In this document: positions 15,811 through 24,742 of the stretch, piece after piece
Layout of the letters: each line of letters starts with the position of its first letter
How positions within the stretch are numbered: the stretch's first letter is position 1
Source: Lachnospiraceae bacterium
GTDB lineage: Bacteria > Bacillota > Clostridia > Lachnospirales > Lachnospiraceae
DNA: 64,000 nt
Reading direction: 5' to 3'
Assembly: GCA_024690605.1 (NCBI GenBank)
Contig: JAILOV010000008.1
Coordinates: forward strand, 1 to 64,000
Position numbers and translations under genes: made by a program
Notes under the pieces: model-generated
What the model was told of the DNA's origin: nothing
The model's database searches: none
The model's input: only the letters and a program-made list of their open reading frames with translations

Positions 15811-17328
15811 ATGGCCTTTACACTGTCTGCACTAACCGCATATGATGACATCCTCATCCAGTGCCACGACAATCCCGACGCGGACGCACTGGCGAGCGGC
15901 ATGGCCCTGCACCGGTATCTGACCGGCCGGGGGAAGCATCCGCGGTTTGTCTACAGCGGCCGTAACGCGGTCACCAAGAGCAATCTCCGGATGATGATCT
16001 CGAACCTGCAGATCCCCGTGGAACATGTCACCGAACTGCCGCCCGATTACCGGCCGGAGCTTCTGGTCACGGTCGACTGCCAGTACGGGGAGAGCAATGT
16101 CACCCGATTCCCGGCGCAGCATGTCGCCGTCATCGATCATCATCAGGTGTCCGGAGAGCTTCCCGCGATGAACGAAGTGAGGAGCAACTATGGCTCCTGT
16201 TCTACCGTGTTCTACGAACTGTTAAGCGGCGAGGGATTCGATGTCAACGCGGACGAGGATCTGTCGACGGCCCTCTACTATGGGCTCATGACCGATACCG
16301 GCGGCTTCGCCGAGATCTCCCACCCCGCCGACAGGGATCTGCGGGACATGGCGAAGTTTCGGCAGAGTGATATCGTTCTGTTCAAAAATGCCAATCTGTC
16401 CAAAGAGGAGCTAACGATCGCCGGCGATGCGCTCAAGCACGCGCATTTTGACGAGGAGGCGGCTTTCGCCATCGTGGAGGCCAAGCCCTGCGATCCCAAC
16501 ATTCTCGGACTGATCAGCGATATGCTGCTGGAAGTGGATTCGATCAGCACCTGTCTTGTCTACAGCATGCTGCCCTTTGGCGTCAAGATCTCCGTGCGCA
16601 GCTGTGTCAAGGAGACCAGGGCCAGCGAGCTCGCCGCTTTCCTGACGAGCGGTCTGGGCGGCGGAGGCGGACATCTCGTCAAGGCCGGCGGCATGCTGAA
16701 AAAGGATCTGATCGTACGGGCCGGCATCCCCTATACGCAGGAGGCCGTGGCGGAACTGCTGGAGGGGCGCATGCGCACCTATTACCGGGAATCGGAGATC
16801 CTGTACGCCGGGCAGCACCGGGAGGATCTCGCCGCTCTGGCACGCTACCGGAAGAAGGAACTGGATCTCGGCTATGTGGAGGCGACGGATCTGGCCCCCG
16901 AGGGGACCGTCATCACGATCCGGACTCTCGAGGGCGATGTGGATGTGCCGGTCAGAGCGGATATGGTGATCATGCTCGGGATCGACGGGGAGATCTATCC
17001 CACCAACCGGACGAAATTCAAGGCGAACAATGTGCCGACGGACACGGCCTATGTCTTTCCCGGGGAGTACGCACCGGTGGTCATCCATGTAGAAACGGGT
17101 GACAGGATCGAACTCCTCCCCCACGCGCGTGCTTGCAGATCCATGGGCGGCGCCGGGATCTATGCCAGACAGCTCGATCACCGGGTCAAGGTGTTCACCG
17201 CGTGGGATACGGAGAAATATTACCTGGGAACACCGGGCGATTTTCTTGCAACCCGGGCGGATGATCCGTCCGATATCTATATCATTGAAAAGTCTGTATT
17301 TGAGAGGTCCTATGAGCCAGCAGTATGA
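15811..17328 (+). CDS. Second DHH-family phosphoesterase with an extra C-terminal domain
   Basis: This 505-residue protein starts at 15811 (MAFTLSALTAYDD), preceded by AAAAGGAGGCAAC. The DHH part shows 'CHDNPDADALASGMAL', 'VTVDCQYGESN', 'VIDHHQVSG' and 'GLMTDTGGF'; the DHHA1 part ends in 'LGGGGGHLVKAGG'. About 150 further residues follow, with a beta-rich pattern ending 'PGDFLATRADDPSDIYIIEKSVFE', a tail also found in uncharacterised Clostridia DHH proteins. Substrates of the family include nanoRNA, pAp and cyclic dinucleotides; which applies here is not visible. It overlaps the next (TIR) gene by 17 bases, so the two are translated together and may share a nucleotide-related job. Confidence 0.82.
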   Translation: MAFTLSALTAYDDILIQCHDNPDADALASGMALHRYLTGRGKHPRFVYSGRNAVTKSNLRMMISNLQIPVEHVTELPPDYRPELLVTVDCQYGESNVTRFPAQHVAVIDHHQVSGELPAMNEVRSNYGSCSTVFYELLSGEGFDVNADEDLSTALYYGLMTDTGGFAEISHPADRDLRDMAKFRQSDIVLFKNANLSKEELTIAGDALKHAHFDEEAAFAIVEAKPCDPNILGLISDMLLEVDSISTCLVYSMLPFGVKISVRSCVKETRASELAAFLTSGLGGGGGHLVKAGGMLKKDLIVRAGIPYTQEAVAELLEGRMRTYYRESEILYAGQHREDLAALARYRKKELDLGYVEATDLAPEGTVITIRTLEGDVDVPVRADMVIMLGIDGEIYPTNRTKFKANNVPTDTAYVFPGEYAPVVIHVETGDRIELLPHARACRSMGGAGIYARQLDHRVKVFTAWDTEKYYLGTPGDFLATRADDPSDIYIIEKSVFERSYEPAV

Positions 17329-20300
17329 TGCCTTCATCAGTTACCGCCACGCGCCGCTGGATATGGAGATGGCGAAAAAGGTGCACACCGCACTGGAAAC
17401 CTATCATATCCCCCGTGCCGTACAGGGTAAGACCGGAAAAAAGAAAATGGGGCGCGTGTTCCGCGACCAGGAGGAGCTTCCCATCGGAAGCGATCTGGAT
17501 GACAACATCTCGGCCGCGCTGTCCTCGTCCCGCTATCTGATCGTCATCTGTTCTCCGAGAACACCGGAATCCTATTGGGTGTGTAAGGAGATCGAGACCT
17601 TTATCGGGATGCACGGACGGGAGCATGTCCTGGCGGTCCTGATCGAGGGGGAGCCGGACGAGAGCTTCCCGAAACAGCTTTTGTCCGATGATGAGGGGAA
17701 TCCGGTTGAGCCGCTGGCCGCGGATGTCCGCGGCGCCACCCCGAGAGAGAGAAACAGCAGATTCCGGACGGAAAGGCTCCGCCTGGCCGCGCCGGTCATC
17801 GGGTGCACCTATGACGACCTGAAACAGCGCCACAGAGAGCGCATGATCCGGCGGACGGTGACGATCGTGTCGGCTGCCGCTGCCGTTGTCGCCGCGGCGG
17901 GAACCGCGTTCGGTATCTACAACTCCGGCGTGGCGGCGCGGATGAAGCAGCTGGCCGAGGAGAAAACGAGACTTGCGGATGAGATCCTCGCGGAATATAA
18001 GCAGAAGCAGGTGAACCAGTCCAAATTCTACGCCAGGGAATCCCTGTCACTGCTTGACGCCGGCAACCGCGAGGATGCCGTGCTGGTCGCCAAAGCCGCG
18101 CTTCCCGCTGAGGACAGCGACCGGCCCTATGTCGCCGACGCGGAATATGCGCTCGCGGAGGCTCTGTATGCCTATGATCCCGGGAGGACGCTCAAGTTTG
18201 ACCGCAAGCTCCCGCAGGACATGACGGTCAGCGAGATCCGGCGCAGTGTCGACCGTGACAAGCTGATCGTGACGGACACCGGCTACAAGGTCTATGTCTA
18301 CGACACGAACGACTGGAGCCTTCTTGCCAGCATCGAACCAGGACTGAAGGAAATGAACTACACGGTGAAGACCGTGATGGCGGACGCGGACAAGAGCGGC
18401 GTCTACGTGTGCACCGAGAATGAACTGACCAAATACGGCTATGACGGCAAGGAGATCTGGAAAAATGACGACATGGCCTCCATATCGGGCAGCACGATCT
18501 CGCCCGACGGCAGTGTCATCGCGCTGTTATCCACGGAAACCGTCACGTTCGTCGATACCGCGACCGGGAAAGCGATCAGCACCTGCGCCAATGAGGAAGC
18601 CTATTCCTTCAGCATGTCCAAATGCCTGATCACGTCGGACGGCAGGGTGGGCGTCTGCGGACACTACGATTCGGAGGCGGAGCACACCTTTCTCACCTTT
18701 TATGACATCGCAGGCGGCAGCAGGATGGGCCGCGCGGATGTGTCCGGCGGGTACATCCTGGACATGTATCTGACCGACGGGGATCATATCGCGGTTCTTT
18801 CGACGAACAGCGATTTTGCGTCCGATAAGGGCGTGACCTTTATGGGACTGGATCTGTATGCCGCGGACGGCGGGACACTCTGGAGCAGCAGGGTCGACGC
18901 GCATGTCCGATATTGGAGCACCTTTTCCACCGCGCTCAAATCTCACGGCTATGATACCGCCGGGGGACACCGGGATGAGATCGTCCTTGTTGTCGAGGAT
19001 GAACTGTTCCTCTATGACGAAGCGAACGGGAAACTGTTCCGCAGACTGGATACCCGCGATGACTGTACGGCGCTCACCGTGGGTCTGGATTCCCCGTATG
19101 CGTACATCTCCTATACCGGCGGCAATGTCGATGCCGTTGACTGTGAGGAAGGAGAGATCTACACCGAACCGCTGATCGCCACGGACATGAGCATCATGGA
19201 TACGGTGTTCGTCAACTCCCAGGCGGTGATCCGCCCGTACATGTCTTCGGAGCTTTATATCCTGTCCTATCATGAGGCAACGGATCTGGTCGAACTCGAT
19301 CCCTTTGACACCACGCAGGTCCTCATGGGCACGGCGCCGGATTCGTCGTACTATGTGCTGTCGCCCCTCGGAGATCACGAGACGCTGGATTTCTTTGATC
19401 ACACCGGGAAGAAGATCCATACGGCGGAATTTGACACCTCCTATGATCTGGATCACGGTTTTGTGGATAACACCTATGCCTTTGCCTACCGGGAGGGGAT
19501 CGCATTTGTGGATCCCGTGTCGGGGGAGGAGCGCGAGACCTCCTGGAGCAAGCTGGGGATAACGGAATATGTGAGCGACGGGTGCTTCTCGGAGAACGGC
19601 GATTACGCGGCCTTCTGGAGTAACCACACGCTGTATGCCGTGGATATGCATGAGATGAAGGTCATCTGCACCGCGGAGACGGAGAAGATCATCTCCGGCG
19701 CGATCATCTCCGGGGACGGCACGAGACTCTATGTCTATGAATCGGGGGAGCCGGTCTATGCGCTGGATACGGCGGACGGCAGCAAAACGGAGCTGACCGC
19801 GGAGATGGTCCCTCACGCGGAATCCACGATGCGGGATTTCATGGTCCTGTCCCATGACGGCACGAAATTCGCGATGTTCTGTCTGGACGGCAAGGTGCGT
19901 GTCACGGACACCGCGGACGGACACGTGATCTGTGAGATGCCGCTCACCTCGAGGCTTCGGATGTTCATCCGCTTTTCGCCGGATGACAGCTGTCTGATGC
20001 TGCAGGGGGATGATGCGAAGCTGCGCATCTGGGATCTGCAGACGCAGGATACCGTGGGGCTTATCGAGATGGAGGCCACCGTTCTGGATGTTCTCTGCGA
20101 TGACGCGATCGGGATCATGGCGGTCGTCATCGACGGCGCTGTCTATCTCCTGGATCAGGCGGATCACGGCATCCGCGCCAGAGTACCGGACGCCGTCACC
20201 TATCTGAAGGGGGATCGTATGTTCCTGCTCCGGTGCAACGGCAGAAAATTCTACATGACGGCCTACAAGGATCACAGGAAACTGCTCGAGGAGGCCGCCG

Positions 20301-20359
20301 CGGAATTCCCCGGCGCCGTCCTGGATGATGAGAGAAGAGTGAAATATAACATTGAGTAG
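17312..20359 (+). CDS. TIR-domain protein with membrane segment and C-terminal beta-propeller
   Basis: This 1015-residue protein starts MSQQYDAFISYRHAP at 17312; the ORF track start lies in the overlapping DHH gene. Residues 1-150 are a TIR domain: 'YDAFISYRH', a 'VFRDQEELPIGSDLDDNI' loop, 'SSRYLIVICSPRTPESYWVCKEIETF'. The Glu in 'WVCKEIE' is at the position of the catalytic Glu of TIR NADases. One transmembrane helix follows at about 180-205 ('VSAAAAVVAAAGTAFGIY'), then a short coiled coil. Residues from about 280 form repeated beta-sheet units with 'DGSVIALLS', 'DGTRLYVYE', 'DDSCLMLQGDDAKLRIWDL', i.e. WD40/quinoprotein-like blades. Related TIR-propeller proteins are common in Clostridia; their role (signalling or defence) is not established. 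The operon position is unusual. Confidence 0.85.
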   Translation: MSQQYDAFISYRHAPLDMEMAKKVHTALETYHIPRAVQGKTGKKKMGRVFRDQEELPIGSDLDDNISAALSSSRYLIVICSPRTPESYWVCKEIETFIGMHGREHVLAVLIEGEPDESFPKQLLSDDEGNPVEPLAADVRGATPRERNSRFRTERLRLAAPVIGCTYDDLKQRHRERMIRRTVTIVSAAAAVVAAAGTAFGIYNSGVAARMKQLAEEKTRLADEILAEYKQKQVNQSKFYARESLSLLDAGNREDAVLVAKAALPAEDSDRPYVADAEYALAEALYAYDPGRTLKFDRKLPQDMTVSEIRRSVDRDKLIVTDTGYKVYVYDTNDWSLLASIEPGLKEMNYTVKTVMADADKSGVYVCTENELTKYGYDGKEIWKNDDMASISGSTISPDGSVIALLSTETVTFVDTATGKAISTCANEEAYSFSMSKCLITSDGRVGVCGHYDSEAEHTFLTFYDIAGGSRMGRADVSGGYILDMYLTDGDHIAVLSTNSDFASDKGVTFMGLDLYAADGGTLWSSRVDAHVRYWSTFSTALKSHGYDTAGGHRDEIVLVVEDELFLYDEANGKLFRRLDTRDDCTALTVGLDSPYAYISYTGGNVDAVDCEEGEIYTEPLIATDMSIMDTVFVNSQAVIRPYMSSELYILSYHEATDLVELDPFDTTQVLMGTAPDSSYYVLSPLGDHETLDFFDHTGKKIHTAEFDTSYDLDHGFVDNTYAFAYREGIAFVDPVSGEERETSWSKLGITEYVSDGCFSENGDYAAFWSNHTLYAVDMHEMKVICTAETEKIISGAIISGDGTRLYVYESGEPVYALDTADGSKTELTAEMVPHAESTMRDFMVLSHDGTKFAMFCLDGKVRVTDTADGHVICEMPLTSRLRMFIRFSPDDSCLMLQGDDAKLRIWDLQTQDTVGLIEMEATVLDVLCDDAIGIMAVVIDGAVYLLDQADHGIRARVPDAVTYLKGDRMFLLRCNGRKFYMTAYKDHRKLLEEAAAEFPGAVLDDERRVKYNIE

Positions 20360-20372
20360 AGAAGGAGGATCC

Positions 20373-22028
20373 ATGAGACTGCAGAGAAGCATCACCGCCG
20401 TGGGACTGACCGCGTCCCTCCTGGCGACGCAGACCGGCTGCGGCCGCGGTGAGGCAACGCCGGCGGAGGAACCGCAGCCCGTGGAAGAGGATTACAACAT
20501 CCTCTTCATTACCGTGGATCAGGAGCACTACTTTTCCGAGTATCCGGAGGGAACAGCCTACAAGGCCAGGCAGCTCCTTGCGGAACTCGGCACGACCTTT
20601 GAGAAGCACTACGCCTGCTCCAACATGTCCACTTCGTCCCGCTCAGTCATGTTCACCGGAAAGCACATCCCGGACACCGGCATGATCGACAACACGGATT
20701 TTCAGTGGCAGGGGGCGATGGACGAAAACATCACCACGATCGGCGACAGGATGCGGGAAGCGGGCTATTACACCGCGCTGAAGGGGAAATGGCATCTGGG
20801 GGATGCCAGCATCATAAGTGACGTGGCGACGCTGACCGATCTGGAAGGCTATGGCTACGCCGACTGGGGCGGCAAGGACTACATCGGCAGCGTGCAGGAG
20901 GGATATGAGATGGATCCCGTGGTCGTGTCGGAAGCGCTCGACTGGCTGGGAACGAAGGGGAAGGAACTGAACGATCAGGGAAAGCCGTTTTTCCTGAACG
21001 TCAACATGGTCAATCCGCATGACATCATGAACTATGATATCACTGGCTATCAGAGCGGTTTCATGCCGCTGGCGGGAAAACCGGACGATCCTGTCTACAA
21101 CAAGACCTATGATACACCGGTTCCCTCTACATGGAATTTTGATCTGAACGCGGCGGATGTTCCCGAAGCGCTGCGCGTGTATCAGGAACACTGGGGACTC
21201 TTTACCGGCGTGATCCGGGAGGAGAGCGTCTGGAAGGATTATCAGAATTATTATTTCAACTGCATTCAGGATTCGGACGATCATCTCATGGAGATCCTCG
21301 ACTACCTGAAGGAGCAGGGGATGATGGACAACACGGTGATTGTGTTCACGGCCGATCACGGGGAGATGCAGGGAAGCCACGGCCTCAAGGGCAAGGGCGG
21401 TTTTCTCTACGAGAACAACGTCCATGTGCCGCTCATCATCGTGCATCCCGGCTTCGAGGGAGGAAAGACCGTGTCCGCGCTGACCAGTCACGTGGATCTG
21501 GCCCCTACCTTTGTCGACATGACGTCCCTTCCCGCGGATGAAAAGGAGAAGATCCTGAAGGAACTGCCGGGCGAGAGCCTTCTGCAGCTGATGGACGGAA
21601 GGAAAGACAGCGTCCGTGACGCCGCGCTGTTCTGCTTCGAGATGCTCTCCATGACGGCACTGCAATATGATTTTGACGCGGCGGGCAATGTTTCCTACTC
21701 GTTCGATGTCGGGGGGCGCGGCATGGTGCGCGGGATCGTGACCGCGGATCACAAGTTTGTCCGGTACTTTGCGCCGACGGATTTCAACACGCCGACAACT
21801 CTGGAAGATCTGTTCGCCCACAATGACGTGCAACTGTTCGACACAAAGGCTGATCCGGAGGAGGTGGTCAATCTGGCCGCGGATCCGGAGACCAACGGGG
21901 AACTCATCCTGCAGATGAACGAGCTGCTGAACGAGACGATCCGCCGGGAGATCGGAGAGGACGACGGCACGCATGTCCTTAAGGTGTTAAAGGGACTGCA
22001 GCAGGCACAACAGCAGGCGCAGCAGTAG
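20373..22028 (+). CDS. Sulfatase-family lipoprotein (serine type)
   Basis: This 551-residue protein starts MRLQRSITAV, preceded by AAGGAGGATCC. A signal peptide ends in the lipobox-like TGC, so it should be anchored outside the cell. The alkaline-phosphatase/sulfatase fold is shown by 'NILFITVDQEHY', 'ALKGKWHLG', 'TVIVFTADHGEMQGSHGLKGKGG' and 'VPLIIVHPG'. The active-site signature reads S-T-S-S-R-S-V-M-F-T-G, in place of the usual C/S-x-P-S-R. Serine-type sulfatases need an anaerobic maturase to make formylglycine, and that maturase is the next gene. The substrate, presumably a sulfated glycan or other sulfate ester, is not identifiable. Confidence 0.85.
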   Translation: MRLQRSITAVGLTASLLATQTGCGRGEATPAEEPQPVEEDYNILFITVDQEHYFSEYPEGTAYKARQLLAELGTTFEKHYACSNMSTSSRSVMFTGKHIPDTGMIDNTDFQWQGAMDENITTIGDRMREAGYYTALKGKWHLGDASIISDVATLTDLEGYGYADWGGKDYIGSVQEGYEMDPVVVSEALDWLGTKGKELNDQGKPFFLNVNMVNPHDIMNYDITGYQSGFMPLAGKPDDPVYNKTYDTPVPSTWNFDLNAADVPEALRVYQEHWGLFTGVIREESVWKDYQNYYFNCIQDSDDHLMEILDYLKEQGMMDNTVIVFTADHGEMQGSHGLKGKGGFLYENNVHVPLIIVHPGFEGGKTVSALTSHVDLAPTFVDMTSLPADEKEKILKELPGESLLQLMDGRKDSVRDAALFCFEMLSMTALQYDFDAAGNVSYSFDVGGRGMVRGIVTADHKFVRYFAPTDFNTPTTLEDLFAHNDVQLFDTKADPEEVVNLAADPETNGELILQMNELLNETIRREIGEDDGTHVLKVLKGLQQAQQQAQQ

Positions 22029-22035
22029 GATCTCC

Positions 22036-23175
22036 ATGGGAGCACACCCGGACAGAACCTATGCCATGCTTGCCAAGCCGGTCTCCGGCGCCTGCAATCT
22101 CCGGTGTGCCTATTGCTACTACGCCGGCAAGGAGCGCCTGCTGCAGACCGGCACATCCCGGATGAGCGACGAGGTGCTCGCGGCCTACATCCGGCAGAGC
22201 CTTACCATGCATGGCAGAAACGCCACGGTGGAATTTGCGTGGCACGGCGGAGAGCCGACGCTCGCGGGGATCGATTTTTACAGGAAGGCGGTCCGGCTGG
22301 AGGAGCAGTACGGACAGGGACGGAAGATCGTCAACACGCTGCAGACGAACGCCACCTGTCTTTCCGACGAGCTGTGCCGGTTCTTTAAGGAACACGGCTT
22401 CCTCATCGGCGTCAGCATCGACGGCCCCGAGGACTGCCACAACGCATACCGCAGGGGCGCGGACGGAGCGGGGAGCTTTGCCGATACCATGCGGGGAATT
22501 GAGCTTCTGAAAAAGCACGGCGTTTCCTTTAACACGCTGACCACGGTCAACCGCGTGAACGAGGAGCATGCGGCAAGGGTCTACGGCTTTCTGCGGGAAC
22601 TGACCGACTGGATGCAGTTTCTGCCTGTCGTGGAGAGCGAAGCGGCGGAGTATGAGGGATCGGCGGGACAGCTGTTTGCGGAACCGCCGGGGATCCACGG
22701 ACTGAAGATCCGGCATCCCCTCACGCCGTTTTCCGTGACGCCAGAGGGCTACGGAAAATTCCTGTGTACCGTGTTTGATGAATGGAAGAAGCGGGATGAG
22801 GGGCACAAACATGTGCAGATCATCGATGTGACCCTGGGCAACCTGCAAGGCATTCCCTCCTCTCTGTGTGTACATCATCCGCTGTGCGGCCACTCCGGCT
22901 GCGTGGAGGCAAACGGCGACGTGTATGCCTGTGACCGTTACGCCTTTCCGGCCTACCGGCTGGGAAATCTCCTGGAAACCGATCTGGGGATCCTCATGGA
23001 GCGCAACCGGCAGTTCGGCATGCACAAGACCTATGGTCTCCCGGAGACCTGTCTGGACTGTCCCTGGATCCGCCTGTGCTTCGGCGGCTGCCCCAAGGAC
23101 CGCCTGCAGGGGGACAGGAACTATCTGTGTGACGGTCTGCGGATTTTTTTCCGTCACTTGACAGAATGTGTGTGA
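22036..23175 (+). CDS. Anaerobic sulfatase maturase (radical SAM/SPASM)
   Basis: This 379-residue enzyme oxidises the active-site Ser or Cys of sulfatases to formylglycine. It has the radical SAM cysteines CNLRCAYC at residues 20-27, followed by 'YY', then 'FAWHGGEPTLAG' (the GGE SAM-binding motif) and 'NTLQTNAT'. The C-terminal SPASM/Twitch part shows 'HPLCGHSGCVEANGDVYACDRYAF', 'CLDCPWIRLCFGGCPKDR', matching the eight-Cys pattern that holds two auxiliary 4Fe-4S clusters. It lies 7 bases after the sulfatase, and the pair closes the long rimP operon. No clear terminator follows. Confidence 0.93.
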   Translation: MGAHPDRTYAMLAKPVSGACNLRCAYCYYAGKERLLQTGTSRMSDEVLAAYIRQSLTMHGRNATVEFAWHGGEPTLAGIDFYRKAVRLEEQYGQGRKIVNTLQTNATCLSDELCRFFKEHGFLIGVSIDGPEDCHNAYRRGADGAGSFADTMRGIELLKKHGVSFNTLTTVNRVNEEHAARVYGFLRELTDWMQFLPVVESEAAEYEGSAGQLFAEPPGIHGLKIRHPLTPFSVTPEGYGKFLCTVFDEWKKRDEGHKHVQIIDVTLGNLQGIPSSLCVHHPLCGHSGCVEANGDVYACDRYAFPAYRLGNLLETDLGILMERNRQFGMHKTYGLPETCLDCPWIRLCFGGCPKDRLQGDRNYLCDGLRIFFRHLTECV

Positions 23176-23200
23176 TTATCCCGTTCTTTCCGTGTATAAT
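23172..23200 (+). promoter_or_regulatory. Promoter of the unknown gene at 23266, matching that at 36426
   Basis: TATAAT (23195-23200) is preceded by CGTG; the -35 position reads GTGATT after a 17-base spacer, a poor match to TTGACA. The promoter at 36426-36454 has the same CGTGTATAATG and GGGATT at the same distance. Confidence 0.55.
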
Positions 23201-23265
23201 GGAGAAGGGCGTTCACAGCCCGATCCGTGAGCTGATACAAAACAGGCATAAAAGGGGAAACGATC

Positions 23266-24666
23266 ATGGCAAAACCGGTTTCCGTACTGGAACTCATCAC
23301 GACACTCCGCATATTGACGACCAACACCGAAACGAGGGGTTATGAGCTGCTTGCGGCGATGCAGGCCTTTGTCGATAACGGTGAAGCGGCCCTGGAAGAG
23401 GATTGGAACGATGAAGACATGGAGAATACGGCGCTCCACGGTCTGCAGTTCAACACGAAGACCGGAGATGATCTCTATGTGGAGATGGCAGAACTGGCCA
23501 AGCAGTTTCGGGACGGGAACGGCGGCGAACACTGGAAGGCAAATGCCGCCCGCGCCCTGAGAAGCGCCATGGAGATGCTGAGGCAGGCAGATGATTCCGA
23601 TCTGAAGAAGGGCAGTCCGGCGGAACGTTTTGCCTCTTCCTTTGGCGAAGAGTATGCCCTCAACTGTGATGAGATTCTGAAATCGCTGCTCGTACGGGAT
23701 ACGAATGAGCATGTGTCGGGCGGCATGCGCAGCGACATCGCAGATGCGACCACCTATCCGGAATTCGTTGAGATCATGGCCGCCATGCAGGAGACGCTCG
23801 ATTCGCAAGAGGTCGGTTCGGCGCAACTGGCGGAGGACTTCATCTATGACGCGATGGAGCTGCTCCACAGGGACAGGGATGATGACTTGCAATCGGAAAG
23901 GGAACCCTTTAGGGGAATGGTGACGGACGAGACCGTGCAAAGCGTGCGGGAGGCCCTGACCAGAGCCTGCGTCATGATGGATCATGATGTGGGAATCCAA
24001 CCGGTCCAAGTCTCCCGCTCCTATGAGGCGATCATGGACGTCAAGAGGGAGAAGAGGGACAGCGCCGCAAAGGACATACTTGCCGAGAAGGCGCACGCGG
24101 AGCATTTGGCGGAGGTTCTGCCGAATATTCAGGACCTGCAGCTCAAGATGAAGGAAGGGGATACCTGGTGGCACATCAATTCCTCCTCCTATCGCCGCAT
24201 GAAGACCGCGGTCGACGAGGTCTGCAGACTGGCCGATGACTATGATCCGAAGAGCCGGAAGAAAGCCGTCGAGATGCAGAAGGCGATGGACCGTCTGCAT
24301 GAGGCGTCGAAAGCGTATGTGGAGAGTAAGGTCTACGACAAGAAAAAATCCACGGAGATGGGCGTCTCCCGCAAGAACACAGCACTGGCGCTTATGGAGC
24401 TCTCGTTTGACCAGACAAGACATTGGGTGCGGACGGATGTCGATCTCAACCGGATCGATGACTGGCGGATGAAGCAGTCCGATACCGGCAAGACCAGGGT
24501 GAAGTTGGGATTTGACGGTTTGCAGAATCTGGTGGCGGAAGAAATGGATGCCAACCGTACCCTGCGGCAGACGCGGGAACAGGAAGCAAGGGAGAGGCGC
24601 GAAAAAGAACACGAAAAGGCTGCAAAAAAGAAGTCTCAGAAAACAACCGATGCGGATCAGCTCTGA
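23266..24666 (+). CDS. Unknown protein with C-terminal 'RKNTALALM' domain
   Basis: I do not recognise this 466-residue protein. It has no signal peptide or membrane segment and is rich in Glu, Asp, Lys and Met, probably largely alpha-helical. Residues about 300-400 ('HINSSSYRRMKTAVDEVCRL ... AMDRLHEASKAYVES ... RKNTALALMEL') align clearly with the end of the protein at 36525, while the N-terminal halves differ. The C-terminus is a charged, coiled-coil-like tail (EARERREKEHEKAAKKK). It has its own promoter and a strong ribosome-binding site (AAAGGGGAAACGATC). A shared C-terminal module on different N-termini suggests a sorting, docking or dimerisation role; that is inference only. Confidence 0.7.
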   Translation: MAKPVSVLELITTLRILTTNTETRGYELLAAMQAFVDNGEAALEEDWNDEDMENTALHGLQFNTKTGDDLYVEMAELAKQFRDGNGGEHWKANAARALRSAMEMLRQADDSDLKKGSPAERFASSFGEEYALNCDEILKSLLVRDTNEHVSGGMRSDIADATTYPEFVEIMAAMQETLDSQEVGSAQLAEDFIYDAMELLHRDRDDDLQSEREPFRGMVTDETVQSVREALTRACVMMDHDVGIQPVQVSRSYEAIMDVKREKRDSAAKDILAEKAHAEHLAEVLPNIQDLQLKMKEGDTWWHINSSSYRRMKTAVDEVCRLADDYDPKSRKKAVEMQKAMDRLHEASKAYVESKVYDKKKSTEMGVSRKNTALALMELSFDQTRHWVRTDVDLNRIDDWRMKQSDTGKTRVKLGFDGLQNLVAEEMDANRTLRQTREQEARERREKEHEKAAKKKSQKTTDADQL

Positions 24667-24691
24667 TCGGAGAGAAAAGGAGGGTTTTCCC

Positions 24692-24742
24692 ATGGCGGAT
24701 GAGAGAAAGAGGATTGATGACGCGGCCGCAAAAAAAGAATAA
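24692..24742 (+). CDS. 16-codon ORF overlapping the start of the EEP gene
   Basis: ATG at 24692 has the best ribosome-binding site of the region (AAAGGAGGGTTTTCCC) and encodes MADERKRIDDAAAKKE. It overlaps the start of the next gene in another frame, so ribosomes reading it would pass the start of the EEP gene. It may be a translational coupling leader, or the remnant of an earlier gene start. No family is recognised. Confidence 0.4.
   Translation: MADERKRIDDAAAKKE

Noticed and set aside
18527-20395. 622-residue minus-strand ORF opposite the TIR protein
   Set aside because: Shadow of the TIR-propeller gene; no promoter or start signal on that strand.
23158-23200. TTGACA and TATAAT downstream of the sulfatase maturase as one promoter
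   Set aside because: The spacer would be 31 bases, too long for a sigma-70 promoter; only the TATAAT with the GTGATT element was kept.
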